A program made the position numbers and the translations under genes. DNA of 64,000 nucleotides from NCBI RefSeq assembly GCF_025685625.1, contig NZ_JAGSYI010000007.1:1-64000 (forward strand). The letters are read 5' to 3'. The notes under the pieces are model-generated. The model was not told the DNA's origin, did not search any database, and saw only the letters and a list, made by a program, of their open reading frames with translations. Below, piece after piece: positions 27,341-36,341 of the stretch. The first letter of the stretch is position 1. The number at the start of each line of letters is the position of its first letter. The DNA is from Acidicapsa acidisoli (lineage in GTDB: Bacteria > Acidobacteriota > Terriglobia > Terriglobales > Acidobacteriaceae).

Positions 27341-27385
27341 CAGACGGTATGCGCCGCTCAGATTCCTGCCGGCGCTTACCGTCTG
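27341..27385. terminator. Shared hairpin between hppA and the convergent small-protein operon
   Basis: Arms 27341-27356 and 27370-27385 match at 15 of 16 positions (CAGACGGTA(T/A)GCGCCG). The right arm covers the stop codon of the convergent gene ending at 27376. It probably ends transcription from both sides. Confidence 0.65.
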
Positions 27386-27723
27386 TAGCTTTCGATCATC
27401 TTGTCACGAATCCCATGGGCCAGCTTGGCTATCTGCTCCGCCTCGCGAACGGCATCGGCCGATCTTCCAACCTGGTCTACCTCGGACTTCAGGTGGGTCG
27501 CCAGCCTGAGCAGCTTCTGCCCATCTTCCGCGATCTGTTTCTGGCGCTCGTCGTTGCGCCATTTCAGGGTCTTCCGTGCCACATCGCCCGTTGGATCGTC
27601 GAGGTTGCCCAAACTCCCGGGCGGCATAGCCGAATACGGATACCTGGTACTAATCTGCGATTGCATTCCAGACTGGGCGCAGCAGACCAGTACGAAAACC
27701 GCTCCGATGGCCGCCTTCCGCAT
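27376..27723 (-). CDS. Secreted small helical protein, paralogue 3 of 3
   Basis: 115 residues. Signal peptide MRKAAIGAVFVLVCCAQSG (a Cys-Ala/Ser context could also be a lipoprotein site, but no clean lipobox is seen). The mature part has the same helical module as the two genes before it: EDGQKLLRLATHLKSEVDQ, then VREAEQIAKLAHGIRDKM. It starts 20 bases after paralogue 2. No known function. The conserved Leu/Ala heptad spacing suggests a periplasmic coiled coil. Confidence 0.75.
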   Translation of the reverse strand: MRKAAIGAVFVLVCCAQSGMQSQISTRYPYSAMPPGSLGNLDDPTGDVARKTLKWRNDERQKQIAEDGQKLLRLATHLKSEVDQVGRSADAVREAEQIAKLAHGIRDKMIESYRR

Positions 27724-27743
27724 CCATCAGCCTCTTTCGAGTT

Positions 27744-28151
27744 CTAATTGCCGATGCTTGCCTTCATCTCGTCGCGCACCTTGTGGGCCAGCTTTTCCAC
27801 CTGCTCAGCCTTTTTGACCACGCTCAGAGAAAGCGTATCTTTCGTGCTCTTATCCATCTCAGCCTTGAGTTCGTTCGCCAGTTGCAGCAGCTTCGCCGTA
27901 TCCGCCGCCAGCTGATCTTTTCGCTGTTGATCCGCCAGCTCCTGCGGACTCATCTTCGCCGTCGTACCCTGCGAATTATCCGGCCTCTGCGCAGCCGGAG
28001 CAGGATTCTGAACCGCCGTCCCAGCAGCGCTCTGTCCCATAGCCGGAACAAAGGAAATTGCGGCGAAGACCATCAGGACAAGAACGCCCTGGATTGGGCT
28101 TCCCGGCATCGGGAATTTCAGCAATTTGTACTTATCGCCTAAACTTCTCAT
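27744..28151 (-). CDS. Secreted small helical protein, paralogue 2 of 3
   Basis: About 135 residues from the ATG at 28151. A signal-like helix (GVLVLMVFAAISFVPAMGQ) is followed by a Gln/Pro-rich linker and the module QLAADTAKLLQLANELKAEM, KDTLSLSVVKKAEQVEKLAH, VRDEMKAS. The module matches paralogues 1 and 3 almost position by position. It starts 13 bases after the stop of paralogue 1, so the three form one operon. Function unknown. Confidence 0.78.
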   Translation of the reverse strand: MRSLGDKYKLLKFPMPGSPIQGVLVLMVFAAISFVPAMGQSAAGTAVQNPAPAAQRPDNSQGTTAKMSPQELADQQRKDQLAADTAKLLQLANELKAEMDKSTKDTLSLSVVKKAEQVEKLAHKVRDEMKASIGN

Positions 28152-28164
28152 TTCCGCCACCACT

Positions 28165-28599
28165 TTAATTTGAAACGGAAGCCTTCATTTTTTGGCGAAC
28201 ATTGTGCGCCAGCTTTTCGATCTGTTCCGCCTCGCGCACCGACTCCATCGAAAGCAGATCCTTCGAGTTCTTGTCCGCTGCGGTCTTCAACTGGTTGGCC
28301 AACGCAAGCAGTTTCTCGGTATCGGACGTCATCTCCTTATGCCGCTGCAAATTCAACTGTTCAAATCGCTTCTGGTTCTCGTGCATCTTCATCGAGTCTT
28401 CCATAATGCGATTGGCGTCGGCAGTTCGATTCGCCAGCGGATTGATCGGCGGCCAGGTTGATACGTCATGCGGCTGCGGTTCTCCAGACATTCCTTGCTG
28501 CGCACTCGAGATACCGCTGGAGCATGGGATTGCGATTACAGCTGCCAGGCAAACGAGGTTCCGTGCCCAGGGTGCTAACTTGAAAATCGAATTGAGCAT
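28165..28599 (-). CDS. Secreted small helical protein, paralogue 1 of 3
   Basis: About 144 residues from the ATG at 28599 (an ATG at 28647 is also possible). Signal peptide MLNSIFKLAPWARNLVCLAA...SAQQ. A mature linker with WPPINPLANRT follows, then the shared module: MTSDTEKLLALANQLKTAAD, KDLLSMESVREAEQIEKLAH, VRQKMKAS. First gene of the operon, reading away from mscS, with 83 bp between the starts. No known family name comes to mind; I recall similar tandem genes only from acidobacteria. Confidence 0.78.
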   Translation of the reverse strand: MLNSIFKLAPWARNLVCLAAVIAIPCSSGISSAQQGMSGEPQPHDVSTWPPINPLANRTADANRIMEDSMKMHENQKRFEQLNLQRHKEMTSDTEKLLALANQLKTAADKNSKDLLSMESVREAEQIEKLAHNVRQKMKASVSN

Positions 28600-28682
28600 T
28601 GAGCCTCGCCGCCTGAACGCATCAAAGCGAGTGTGCGTGATTCTCATGCGGTTAAGTATAGAGACAAAATGGAGGAGTGAAT

Positions 28683-29720
28683 ATGTTTCCTTTCGCACTT
28701 TTGATCAGATGGGGAATCTTCGCTGAAGGCCGCTTCCTTGGCAAAATTCTCGACGAGTGGATTGACGACGCGCAGGAGTTCATCCACGCCAAGCTGCCGC
28801 ATCTGATTGTCGTCATCGTCATAGCCATCGTCCTCACCAGGGTCATCGCCATTACCACCCGCCGCATGGTCCTCATGGCCGATGGCAGGAAACCAAGTCC
28901 CGGACGTCAATCGCAGGTTAAGACCTTCGCCAGCATCCTCCGCACCACGCTCAACGGCACCCTCTGGGCACTGACCGCGCTTCAGGTGCTGACCGTCCTG
29001 GGCGTGAATCTGGGACCGCTGCTTGCTTCCGCCGGCATCGCCGGCGTGGCCATCGGCCTCGCCGCCCAGACCATCGTCAAAGACGTCCTGAATGGCATGT
29101 TGATCATTCTCGAAGACCAGTTCAACGTCGGCGACACCGTCCGCCTCACCGGCATGACCGGCGTCGTAGAATCCATGAGCCTGCGCCGCACTGAGCTGCG
29201 CGACGGAGACGGCACCCTCTACATCGTCCCCAACTCACAGATCACCACCGTAGCAAACCTCAGCCGCGACTTCTCCGTGGCCACCGTCAACGTTTCCGTC
29301 GACTTCTCCGCCTCGCCTGACCAAGTCGTCCCGCTGCTCACCGCGATTGCCCTGGAGATCCGCAACGACGCAGCCTTCGCGCCCGTCTTCCTGGCCGATC
29401 CCCAGGTTCTGGGCGTGGATTCCATCGCCGGCTCCCAGGTCATCTATCCCGTTATTTTCAGGACCCTGGCCACCAAGCAGTATGGTCCAATTCGCGAGTT
29501 CCGCCGCCGCGTCCGCATTGCTCTTGAAGAAAAGGGCATGTTGCCCGGCGACCCGAATCGCATCTTCCGCGAGTTCGCCGGTAAAGCGGATGGTCAGAAT
29601 AGGCTCCCGAGCCCGGAAGACGAGCCAATCCGTGGGAACGAGCCCAGGGAGAAGCCTGCGATCGATCCAACGTCGCTTCCTCCCGCCGAGACCCACAACC
29701 CCATGATTGCGCAATCCTGA
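28683..29720 (+). CDS. MscS-family mechanosensitive channel
   Basis: 345 residues. Three N-terminal membrane helices end in the pore-lining TM3 region GPLLASAGIAGVAIGLAAQTIVKDVLNG. The beta domain follows with DQFNVGDTVRLTGMTGVVESMSLRRTELRDGDG and IVPNSQI. The C-terminal tail (~45 residues) is charged and Pro-rich. GGAGG lies 7 bases before the ATG at 28683. It should release solutes on hypo-osmotic shock. A 10-bp hairpin ends it. Confidence 0.9.
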   Translation: MFPFALLIRWGIFAEGRFLGKILDEWIDDAQEFIHAKLPHLIVVIVIAIVLTRVIAITTRRMVLMADGRKPSPGRQSQVKTFASILRTTLNGTLWALTALQVLTVLGVNLGPLLASAGIAGVAIGLAAQTIVKDVLNGMLIILEDQFNVGDTVRLTGMTGVVESMSLRRTELRDGDGTLYIVPNSQITTVANLSRDFSVATVNVSVDFSASPDQVVPLLTAIALEIRNDAAFAPVFLADPQVLGVDSIAGSQVIYPVIFRTLATKQYGPIREFRRRVRIALEEKGMLPGDPNRIFREFAGKADGQNRLPSPEDEPIRGNEPREKPAIDPTSLPPAETHNPMIAQS

Positions 29721-29736
29721 CTGCTGAATCCCGGCC

Positions 29737-29764
29737 GCCACGTCCTATATTTCCAGGACGTGGC
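29737..29764. terminator. Convergent terminator hairpin between mscS and the DUF255 gene
   Basis: Perfect 10-bp stem GCCACGTCCT/AGGACGTGGC with an 8-nt A/T-rich loop. It starts 16 bases after the mscS stop and ends 2 bases before the convergent stop codon. Confidence 0.7.
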
Positions 29765-29766
29765 AG

Positions 29767-31950
29767 TCAGACCGCAGCTTCAAGCGCATCCAGCAGCAGT
29801 TCCGAACTGGTGATCGGCGCCATGCACGTCCGCCCGCGGCAGATCAGCGCCCAGGCTGCCGCACCCTCCGGCTGCGGCACCTGCGTCAGAGTCTCGGCGA
29901 GCGCCTCCGGCAGTGTCTCCGCAGTAATCTGTCGCGACTGCAACCGGATCACCGTCTTGTTCACCGCAAATCGCGCCGTCGCCAGCGCCTCCAGCCTGCT
30001 CGCCTCAGCGCCGCGACCGACCACCACGACCTGGATCGGCTCCAGCAACAGCCGGTCCAGAGCCAGCGCATAGGTGCCCGCGTACAACCCGAAATGCTCG
30101 ACGATCCCCGCAAACGACCCTAGCGTATCCTCTGCAATGTCGCGGAAATCCTGCCTGCCCGACAACGCTTCCAGCCGTAACAATGCGGCGGCAGCCGTCG
30201 GATTACCCGCCGGGGTGGGGGCATCCTGCAGCGGCTTGCGCCGCGCTGTCAGCGCGCCCAGTTTCCCATCCTCTGGCGCGTCCAGCGGAGTATCCACAAA
30301 CGCCCCGGCCGCGCGGTCAAAAAAGCGGTCGATCATCGCTGTAGCCAGCGTCATCGCCGACCGGTAATACGCAATCTTCCCGGTCGAAAGCCAGGCATCC
30401 ACGCACGCGTGCACCGTAAACGCAAAGTCGTCCAGATTCCCTGCGACCCGGGAGGCCGGCGACTGATCGTCCGGATACGCAATCACATGCGCCAGCTCCG
30501 AGCCGCCATCCCAAGCCTGCACCAGCATCCGGTCCAGCGTCTTGAGGGCAAAGTCCCGGGCAGCATCCAGCCGCAGCACTCGCGCCGCCTCCAGATACGC
30601 CGTCACCGCCATCGCATTCCAACTCGTATAGAGCGTCCGGTCAATAAACGGAGTCGGCCGGGCATTCCGCACCTCCAGCAGCCTCCCTCGCGCCGACGAA
30701 AGCAGCGTCACCGCCTCTTCCAGCAGAATCCCCGCCTCCTTGGCCACGTCTCTCACGCTGAAGCGAATATGCAGCACATTCTTCTGAGGATTGTGATGCA
30801 TATCCCCGAGATCGCCGATATCCCAGTACCGCCCCGCGACTGCCCACTCATCCGGCGTCAGAACCGCCTGCGCCTCGGCCTTGGTCCAGGTAAAGTAATC
30901 GCCGTCGTCATCGAGATCGATATCCGCATCCTGCGAAGCATAAAAACCGCCCCGATCCCGATCCGTCATCGTCGCGTCCAGCCAGCGAATCATCTCCCCG
31001 GCCACATGCGCAAACTCCGGTTTCACAAAGCTCTGGTAGGCATGAACATAATTCCGCAGCAGTTCCGTATTGTCGTAAAGCATCTTCTCGAAATGCGGCA
31101 CCACCCAGCGCTCATCCACCGAATAGCGGTGGAATCCGCCCGCCAGTTGGTCGTAAACCCCACCTTGGCTCATCTTCGTCAGCGTGAGAACCGCTGCGTC
31201 CTGAGCCTCCTGACTGCCCGTCCTCGTCGCCACCTCGATCAGCAGATCGATAGCGCCCGGATGCGGAAACTTGGGTTGCGAGCCAAATCCTCCATTGCGC
31301 GCGTCAAACTGCTTCAAAATCGATGTTGAGATTTTCTCCACAAGCGCCAGATTTAACTGCCCGCCGCGCCCTGAAAAGCTCTCATTCTGCTCGACGGCGG
31401 CCATCACGCTTGCCGCCGACTCCAGCGCCTCCTCGCGCCGTTCGCGCCACACCTGCGCCATCGTCAACAGCACCCGCTTGAATCCTGGCCTGCCATACCG
31501 GTTGTCCGCTGGAAAATACGTGCCGCCAAAGAATGGCTTTCCCACCGACGTCAAAAACGCCGTCAGCGGCCATCCCCCCTGGCCGCTGATCGCCGAAACC
31601 GCCGACTGGTAGCGGGCATCCACATCCGGACGCTCATCGCGATCGACCTTGATCGCCACAAAATGCTCGTTCAGAATCGCCGCAAGCTCTTCATTTTCAT
31701 ACGATTCGCGATCCATCACGTGACACCAGTGGCACCAGACCGCGCCAATATCCAGCAGAATCGGCTTGTCTTCCGCCTGCGCGCGAGCAAACGCTTCTTC
31801 TCCCCACGGATGCCAATGCACCGGCTGATACCGTGCCGACCGCAAATAAGAAGAAGCGGACTGATCGAGCAGATTCGCTACAGATGCGTGAGTTGTCGCG
31901 TGACCTGACACCGGAGCAGACTCGTGACTAGTCATGCTCTGAGAATACAT
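29767..31950 (-). CDS. YyaL/DUF255 thioredoxin-fold protein
   Basis: 727 residues. N-terminal DUF255 thioredoxin-like domain: PVHWHPWGEEAFARA, DIGAVWCHWCHVMDRES (a CHWC redox motif), GGWPLTAFLT and GGTYFP. The rest is a six-hairpin-like helical domain (EKMLYDNTELLRNYV, YTSWNAMAVTAYLEAARVL). Homologous to human SPATA20 and bacterial YyaL; biochemical role not settled. The start may be the ATG at 31950 or the one at 31935. No signal peptide, so cytoplasmic. Confidence 0.9.
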   Translation of the reverse strand: MYSQSMTSHESAPVSGHATTHASVANLLDQSASSYLRSARYQPVHWHPWGEEAFARAQAEDKPILLDIGAVWCHWCHVMDRESYENEELAAILNEHFVAIKVDRDERPDVDARYQSAVSAISGQGGWPLTAFLTSVGKPFFGGTYFPADNRYGRPGFKRVLLTMAQVWRERREEALESAASVMAAVEQNESFSGRGGQLNLALVEKISTSILKQFDARNGGFGSQPKFPHPGAIDLLIEVATRTGSQEAQDAAVLTLTKMSQGGVYDQLAGGFHRYSVDERWVVPHFEKMLYDNTELLRNYVHAYQSFVKPEFAHVAGEMIRWLDATMTDRDRGGFYASQDADIDLDDDGDYFTWTKAEAQAVLTPDEWAVAGRYWDIGDLGDMHHNPQKNVLHIRFSVRDVAKEAGILLEEAVTLLSSARGRLLEVRNARPTPFIDRTLYTSWNAMAVTAYLEAARVLRLDAARDFALKTLDRMLVQAWDGGSELAHVIAYPDDQSPASRVAGNLDDFAFTVHACVDAWLSTGKIAYYRSAMTLATAMIDRFFDRAAGAFVDTPLDAPEDGKLGALTARRKPLQDAPTPAGNPTAAAALLRLEALSGRQDFRDIAEDTLGSFAGIVEHFGLYAGTYALALDRLLLEPIQVVVVGRGAEASRLEALATARFAVNKTVIRLQSRQITAETLPEALAETLTQVPQPEGAAAWALICRGRTCMAPITSSELLLDALEAAV

Positions 31951-31968
31951 CCACCATCCATTCGGAAC

Positions 31969-32568
31969 TCAATACGCAGGATGGGGACGCTCACGCACTG
32001 CTCGCAGGTAGTAGGTCACTCCGACCGTACCTCCCTGGGGGGTCAGATCGTTCGGGCCATGGTATTGCCGCCAGAACTGATACTCATACTCACCGCGGAA
32101 ATACACCCTTCTCGTGATCGGAATCTCCAGGCCGCCGCTCGGAGCAGCAACCGCATAAGAATCACGAGTATACAAAGGATTTCTTGAAGGAAATTCGATA
32201 GTTCCGATTCCCGCCCCGAAGCGCACGAATGGCCGGATATGCCAGAACGTAGCAGGCTCGTAAAACCCGCCACCAAGGAATGTATTCTGTTGCATCCGGG
32301 TCAGTTGCGGTGGCGTATTGATGAAGATCGACCGTGCATTGGCATCGATGCCAAGACCATGAAAGAGGCCCACTCCGCCGCGGAGAACAAGGCCCTGCAT
32401 CCTGCGTCCGGGGCCGTTGTCAATGTCATAATCCGAGACGCCGACACTGATTCCAATCGGACGGCCTCCCGCAGTCGCCGGCGCCACCACCTGCGCATTT
32501 GCCGCATGAACACCAAATCCCGGCAGGACGATTAAAGCTGCCGTGGCACAAAAAGCTCTCAAATGCAT
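31969..32568 (-). CDS. Outer-membrane beta-barrel protein
   Basis: About 199 residues. Signal peptide MHLRAFCATAALIVLPGFGVHAANA, with cleavage expected at ANA-QVV. The mature part has alternating amphipathic strands (GISVGVSDYDID, RMQGLVLRGGVGLFHGLGID, RPFVRFGAGIGTIEF, VYFRGEYEYQFWRQY, GGTVGVTYYLRAV) like OmpA/OmpW-type 8-strand barrels. I start at the ATG at 32568 (GGAGGAAAG upstream). It ends in Tyr rather than the usual terminal Phe. Confidence 0.78.
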   Translation of the reverse strand: MHLRAFCATAALIVLPGFGVHAANAQVVAPATAGGRPIGISVGVSDYDIDNGPGRRMQGLVLRGGVGLFHGLGIDANARSIFINTPPQLTRMQQNTFLGGGFYEPATFWHIRPFVRFGAGIGTIEFPSRNPLYTRDSYAVAAPSGGLEIPITRRVYFRGEYEYQFWRQYHGPNDLTPQGGTVGVTYYLRAVRERPHPAY

Positions 32569-32752
32569 AGCCTTTCCTCCATTTCGGTTGAAGCCCGCCC
32601 CGGAACACTTGAATCTACGGAGTCTAACCCCCAACCTCATCCGGAAGTTGTGGCGAAAAACACACTTGTGCATTTGGAGGCACGCCTCGGGCCAGGAAAC
32701 CTTCATCGAAAGGAGAAAATCAAGATAAGGAAATCGAGCCTGCGTCCCTCAA

Positions 32753-33856
32753 TCAGCCGAGGAGCCTTTTCGCAACCTCGACGTACAGATCCACCGCTTC
32801 CAGCAGCTCGCGCTTCGCCAGCTTTTCATATGGCGTATGCGCCACATGGATCGACCCCGGTCCAAGCAGCAGCGGCTCGCCCCAATTGTTCAACTGAGGA
32901 ATATCCGTGGTGAATTTCGCCACCATCGTCGGAAATCCCTCCAGCGAACGTAGACGGACAAAGGGTATCTCCAGCGTAAAATCGACCTCCGCCAGCCCTG
33001 CGGCACACTCCTCAATCGCCGCCCGAGTACTCGCCGAATCGCACACCAGCCGGATCAGCACCTGTGCCTCCGCGTGATCGGCAATCACATTCGGTGCGCG
33101 TCCGCCCTGAATCAGTCCGATATTCAGCGTGCTTGGCCCGATATCTTCTTCGACGGGCAGTTCGAGAGCCCGCATCCGCGCCAGCACTTCCACCAGCTTG
33201 TGAATCGCACTCTCGCCCAGCTCCGGATACGCAGAATGCGCCATCGTTCCCCGCGCCGTCAGAACCACCCGTAATGCGCCCTTTGACGCCAGCGCCAGCC
33301 GATTGTCTGTCGGCTCGCCATTGATCAGGAACCGGCTCGCCTTGGCATTCTCATTCGCAACCTTCGCCCCGGCAGAATCCCGCTCCTCGCCCGAAAGAAA
33401 GAGCAGCCCGACCGCGTAACCCTCGGCCCGCAACCTCTCCGCCGCGGCTACCTGCGCGGCAATGATCCCTTTGGCGTCCGTAACCCCGCGTCCGTACATG
33501 AATTCAGCGTCCTCGCTGAAAGGAATGTAGGGCGGAACCGTATCGATATGCGTGGAAAAGACCAGTTCCGGAGCATCCGGCCCCGCATACACATTCCATC
33601 GCTCCCCGGTGCGACCACTCTCCTCCGGCTGCGGAACCGGCGTCTTCTCGACTACCCAACCGCGGCTCGCCAGAAATTCCTCCAGAAAATCTCCAGCCGC
33701 GCCTTCGTGATAGGTTGTCGAATCAATCCCCACCAACTCACGCGTGAGCCAAATCGGGTCCAGCGTCATTTCCAACTCTTCTCTTGCCACTCTTGTCATT
33801 TCCACGGGATCAAATGAGGGAACAAAGTCAATGGGCGCCACAGGATCATGAGGCAT
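32753..33856 (-). CDS. M20-family metallopeptidase (ArgE/DapE-like)
   Basis: About 367 residues. Di-zinc motifs: STHIDTVPPY, GRGVTDAKGIIAAQ, LFLSGEERDSAGA with the catalytic Glu pair, INGEPTDN, and a C-terminal His in HVAHTPYEKL. The dimerisation domain lies in the middle (GTMAHSAYPELGESAIHKL). It removes acyl groups or cleaves small peptides. The precise substrate (acetylornithine, succinyl-diaminopimelate or a dipeptide) is not readable. The start is uncertain: ATG at 33856 or a later ATG at MTRVAREELEM. Confidence 0.88.
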   Translation of the reverse strand: MPHDPVAPIDFVPSFDPVEMTRVAREELEMTLDPIWLTRELVGIDSTTYHEGAAGDFLEEFLASRGWVVEKTPVPQPEESGRTGERWNVYAGPDAPELVFSTHIDTVPPYIPFSEDAEFMYGRGVTDAKGIIAAQVAAAERLRAEGYAVGLLFLSGEERDSAGAKVANENAKASRFLINGEPTDNRLALASKGALRVVLTARGTMAHSAYPELGESAIHKLVEVLARMRALELPVEEDIGPSTLNIGLIQGGRAPNVIADHAEAQVLIRLVCDSASTRAAIEECAAGLAEVDFTLEIPFVRLRSLEGFPTMVAKFTTDIPQLNNWGEPLLLGPGSIHVAHTPYEKLAKRELLEAVDLYVEVAKRLLG

Positions 33857-33913
33857 CGTGAAGCCAGAATACCCCACGCGCCGCGGCTACTTTGCATAGA
33901 ATGAATTTCAGAC

Positions 33914-34702
33914 ATGCCCGCAAGCGCCGACAAATCGGTTTTTCCGAGGCCGCCTCTCACTTCCGCAACGCCCGAAGCACCCAAAGTCCCGGCGTCGCTC
34001 CGCAGCTTCGATCTTTGCGGACCGGCTGGACGCCTGGAAGCGCTGCTGAACGAGGGCCATCCAAGCGCGCCCTTTGCCACGCTGCTCTGCCATCCCCACC
34101 CGCTCGGCGGGGGCACCATGCACAACAAAGTCGTGTACCACGCCATGAAAGTCTTCAACGGCCTCGGCTGGCCGGTCTTACGTTTCAACTTCCGCGGCAC
34201 CGGATTGAGCGAAGGCTCACACGACGGCCGCGCCGAAGCAGACGACGTGCGAGCGGGCCTCGACTGGCTCAGCAGGGAATATGGCAAGCCCATCGTCGCC
34301 GCCGGCTTTTCCTTCGGAGCAGCCATGGGGCTGAATGCCTGTTGCGGCCACCCCGGAATCAGTGGCTTCGCCGCCCTCGGCCTTCCCACCCACGCCGAAG
34401 GCCGTGACTACAAATACCCGTTCCTGCCCAGCTGCAACTTCCCAAAACTCTTCCTAAGCGGCGACCACGACCAGTATGCCCCCGCCAATCAACTTCGCTC
34501 CGTGGCCGATTCCGCCCGCGAACCGAAACGGCTCACCCTGATCGAAAATGCCGATCATTTCTTTGTAGGCCATCTTCCAGCCATGCAGGTTGCGCTCGGC
34601 CAATGGCTTCGCGCAACCTTCCTGACGGCACAGGATTCAGACCAAGACCGGGCCCCAGACTCAGATCCAGACAGACCGGCACGAGAAAGTTCTTCCCAAT
34701 GA
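33914..34702 (+). CDS. Alpha/beta hydrolase
   Basis: 262 residues. LLCHPHPLGGGTMHNKVVYH, LRFNFRGTGLSEG, the nucleophile Ser in AAGFSFGAAMG, the acid in SGDHDQYAP and His in IENADHFFVGH complete a full catalytic triad. The HPHPLGGGTMHNKV segment is typical of the bacterial group near COG2945. The last ~25 residues are acidic, with repeated DSDPDR-like runs. Its stop overlaps the next start (ATGA), so it is translationally coupled to the glycerate kinase. Substrate unknown. Confidence 0.85.
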   Translation: MPASADKSVFPRPPLTSATPEAPKVPASLRSFDLCGPAGRLEALLNEGHPSAPFATLLCHPHPLGGGTMHNKVVYHAMKVFNGLGWPVLRFNFRGTGLSEGSHDGRAEADDVRAGLDWLSREYGKPIVAAGFSFGAAMGLNACCGHPGISGFAALGLPTHAEGRDYKYPFLPSCNFPKLFLSGDHDQYAPANQLRSVADSAREPKRLTLIENADHFFVGHLPAMQVALGQWLRATFLTAQDSDQDRAPDSDPDRPARESSSQ

Positions 34703-36168
34703 CAACCAGCGAACTAGCCCTAGAGTCCCTTCACGCCACCGCGACCGATATCTTCACGCAGGCACTCGACGCCTGCAGTATCGAGTCGGCCTTTGACCGC
34801 CGCATTCGCTTCGAAGGCACGACGCTCCACCGCCTGCTGCCTGAAAGCGGCGGCGCAACCACTTTGGATCTCAAAGACTTCAAGCGCATCGCCGTCATCG
34901 CCATCGGCAAAGCCGCCCCAGCCATGCTCGATACCCTGCTCACGCGCATGAAACGTCGCCAGGGCCTGCGCGGCATCTGCTGCTCCTTTGAGATTCCCCC
35001 CAATCGCAACTGGCGGATTCGCTACTTCGAAGGCGGGCATCCGCTCCCGACCGAAGGCTCTTTCGCTGCAGCGCGCGCCACCCTCGCGCTCCTCCGCAAA
35101 GCCCGCAAGGACACCCTCGTTATTTTTCTCATTTCCGGCGGTGCATCGGCGCTATTCGATCTACCTCTCGACCCCGAAATCACGCTCGAAGACACTATGG
35201 TCTTCCATCAGGCGCTCATCGCCAGCGGCGCGCCGATCACTGAGATCAACGTCGTACGCAAACACTTCTCCGCCGTCAAAGGCGGACGTCTCGCCATTGC
35301 CGCGCCTGAGTCGACCAAGATTTCCATTCTTCTGCCGGATGTACCACTGCGGAGCCTCGACACCCTCGCCTCAGGACCGACATCGCCGGACCACACCACA
35401 GTGGAACAGGCCCACGCAATACTCGCCAAATACAAACTCCTGCCCGAGTTCCCCGATTCAGTACGCGCCTTTTTTGAGCGTGGAGATCTGCCGGAATCCC
35501 CCGGTAACAAAAGCCGCCTCGCGCCATTTCTGCCGCGACTACCCTGGAAAGACAATCCCGCCGCAATCCCGCGCAAAACGGATCAAGCCGCCCTGACCAC
35601 CGAAGACGACGCATTTCGCAACTCCATCTTCGAGGTCCTGCTCTCTAGTCACGATCTCGTCGAAAGCGCCCGCACCATTGCGGAGAAACTCGGCTACCAC
35701 ACCGTCGTCGACAACTCCTGCGACGACTGGGATTACGCCGACGCAGCGGGCTATCTCCTGCAGCGCTTCCACGCACTTCGCGCCGAGCATCCCCACTGTT
35801 GTCTCATCTCCGGCGGCGAAGTCACAGTCACGCTCAACCGCACTCCCGGAGCCGGCGGCCGCAACCAGCAATTCGCTCTCGCCTGCGCCCTCGAACTCAA
35901 TCGCTATCCCGGCGAAAATATCCTCGTCCTCAGCGCCGGCTCCGACGGCATCGACGGCAACACCCGCGCCGCCGGAGCCATCGCCGATCCCACTACCGTC
36001 AGCCGCGCTATCGCATACGGCTACAAGCCCTCGGAGGCGCTGGAAACCTTCAACGCCTGTCCCCTCTTCACCGCTCTCGGTGATTCGGTCGTGACCGGCC
36101 CCACCGGCCACAATCTCCGCGACCTGCGTCTGCTCATCTCCGAACCTGCGGCATCTTCCCAAAGTTAG
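34699..36168 (+). CDS. Glycerate 2-kinase (MOFRL/GckA type)
   Basis: 489 residues from the ATG at 34699; the longer open frame covers the upstream hydrolase in another phase. The N-terminal DUF4147 domain shows VIAIGKAAPAM, FEGGHPLPTEGS and LISGGASALFDLP. The C-terminal MOFRL domain shows CLISGGEVTVTL, GAGGRNQQFALACAL and SAGSDGIDGNTRAAGAI. It phosphorylates D-glycerate, giving 2-phosphoglycerate for glycolysis. About 40-50 residues longer than many family members. Confidence 0.88.
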   Translation: MTTSELALESLHATATDIFTQALDACSIESAFDRRIRFEGTTLHRLLPESGGATTLDLKDFKRIAVIAIGKAAPAMLDTLLTRMKRRQGLRGICCSFEIPPNRNWRIRYFEGGHPLPTEGSFAAARATLALLRKARKDTLVIFLISGGASALFDLPLDPEITLEDTMVFHQALIASGAPITEINVVRKHFSAVKGGRLAIAAPESTKISILLPDVPLRSLDTLASGPTSPDHTTVEQAHAILAKYKLLPEFPDSVRAFFERGDLPESPGNKSRLAPFLPRLPWKDNPAAIPRKTDQAALTTEDDAFRNSIFEVLLSSHDLVESARTIAEKLGYHTVVDNSCDDWDYADAAGYLLQRFHALRAEHPHCCLISGGEVTVTLNRTPGAGGRNQQFALACALELNRYPGENILVLSAGSDGIDGNTRAAGAIADPTTVSRAIAYGYKPSEALETFNACPLFTALGDSVVTGPTGHNLRDLRLLISEPAASSQS

Positions 36169-36183
36169 GACCCGAGTTAGGGC

Positions 36184-36212
36184 AAAAAAAGCGGTGGCCG
36201 TTTGACCACCGC
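36184..36212 (-). terminator. Rho-independent terminator, minus strand
   Basis: Perfect 7-bp stem GCGGTGG/CCACCGC with seven A on the plus-strand 5' side, so on the minus strand it reads stem then TTTTTTT. It lies 130 bases beyond the Spy-like gene and should end that operon. Confidence 0.75.
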
Positions 36213-36341
36213 AATGCTCTCTGCTCTGTATTGCTCTGCGGAACTCGCCGAGATCTGGGTCTCGCCAATCGAGTTCCTTTTTGGCGCGCCGGAGAAAGCC
36301 GTCAGAGCCCATCCAGCGCGCCAAACCCTTCAAACCTGCCT

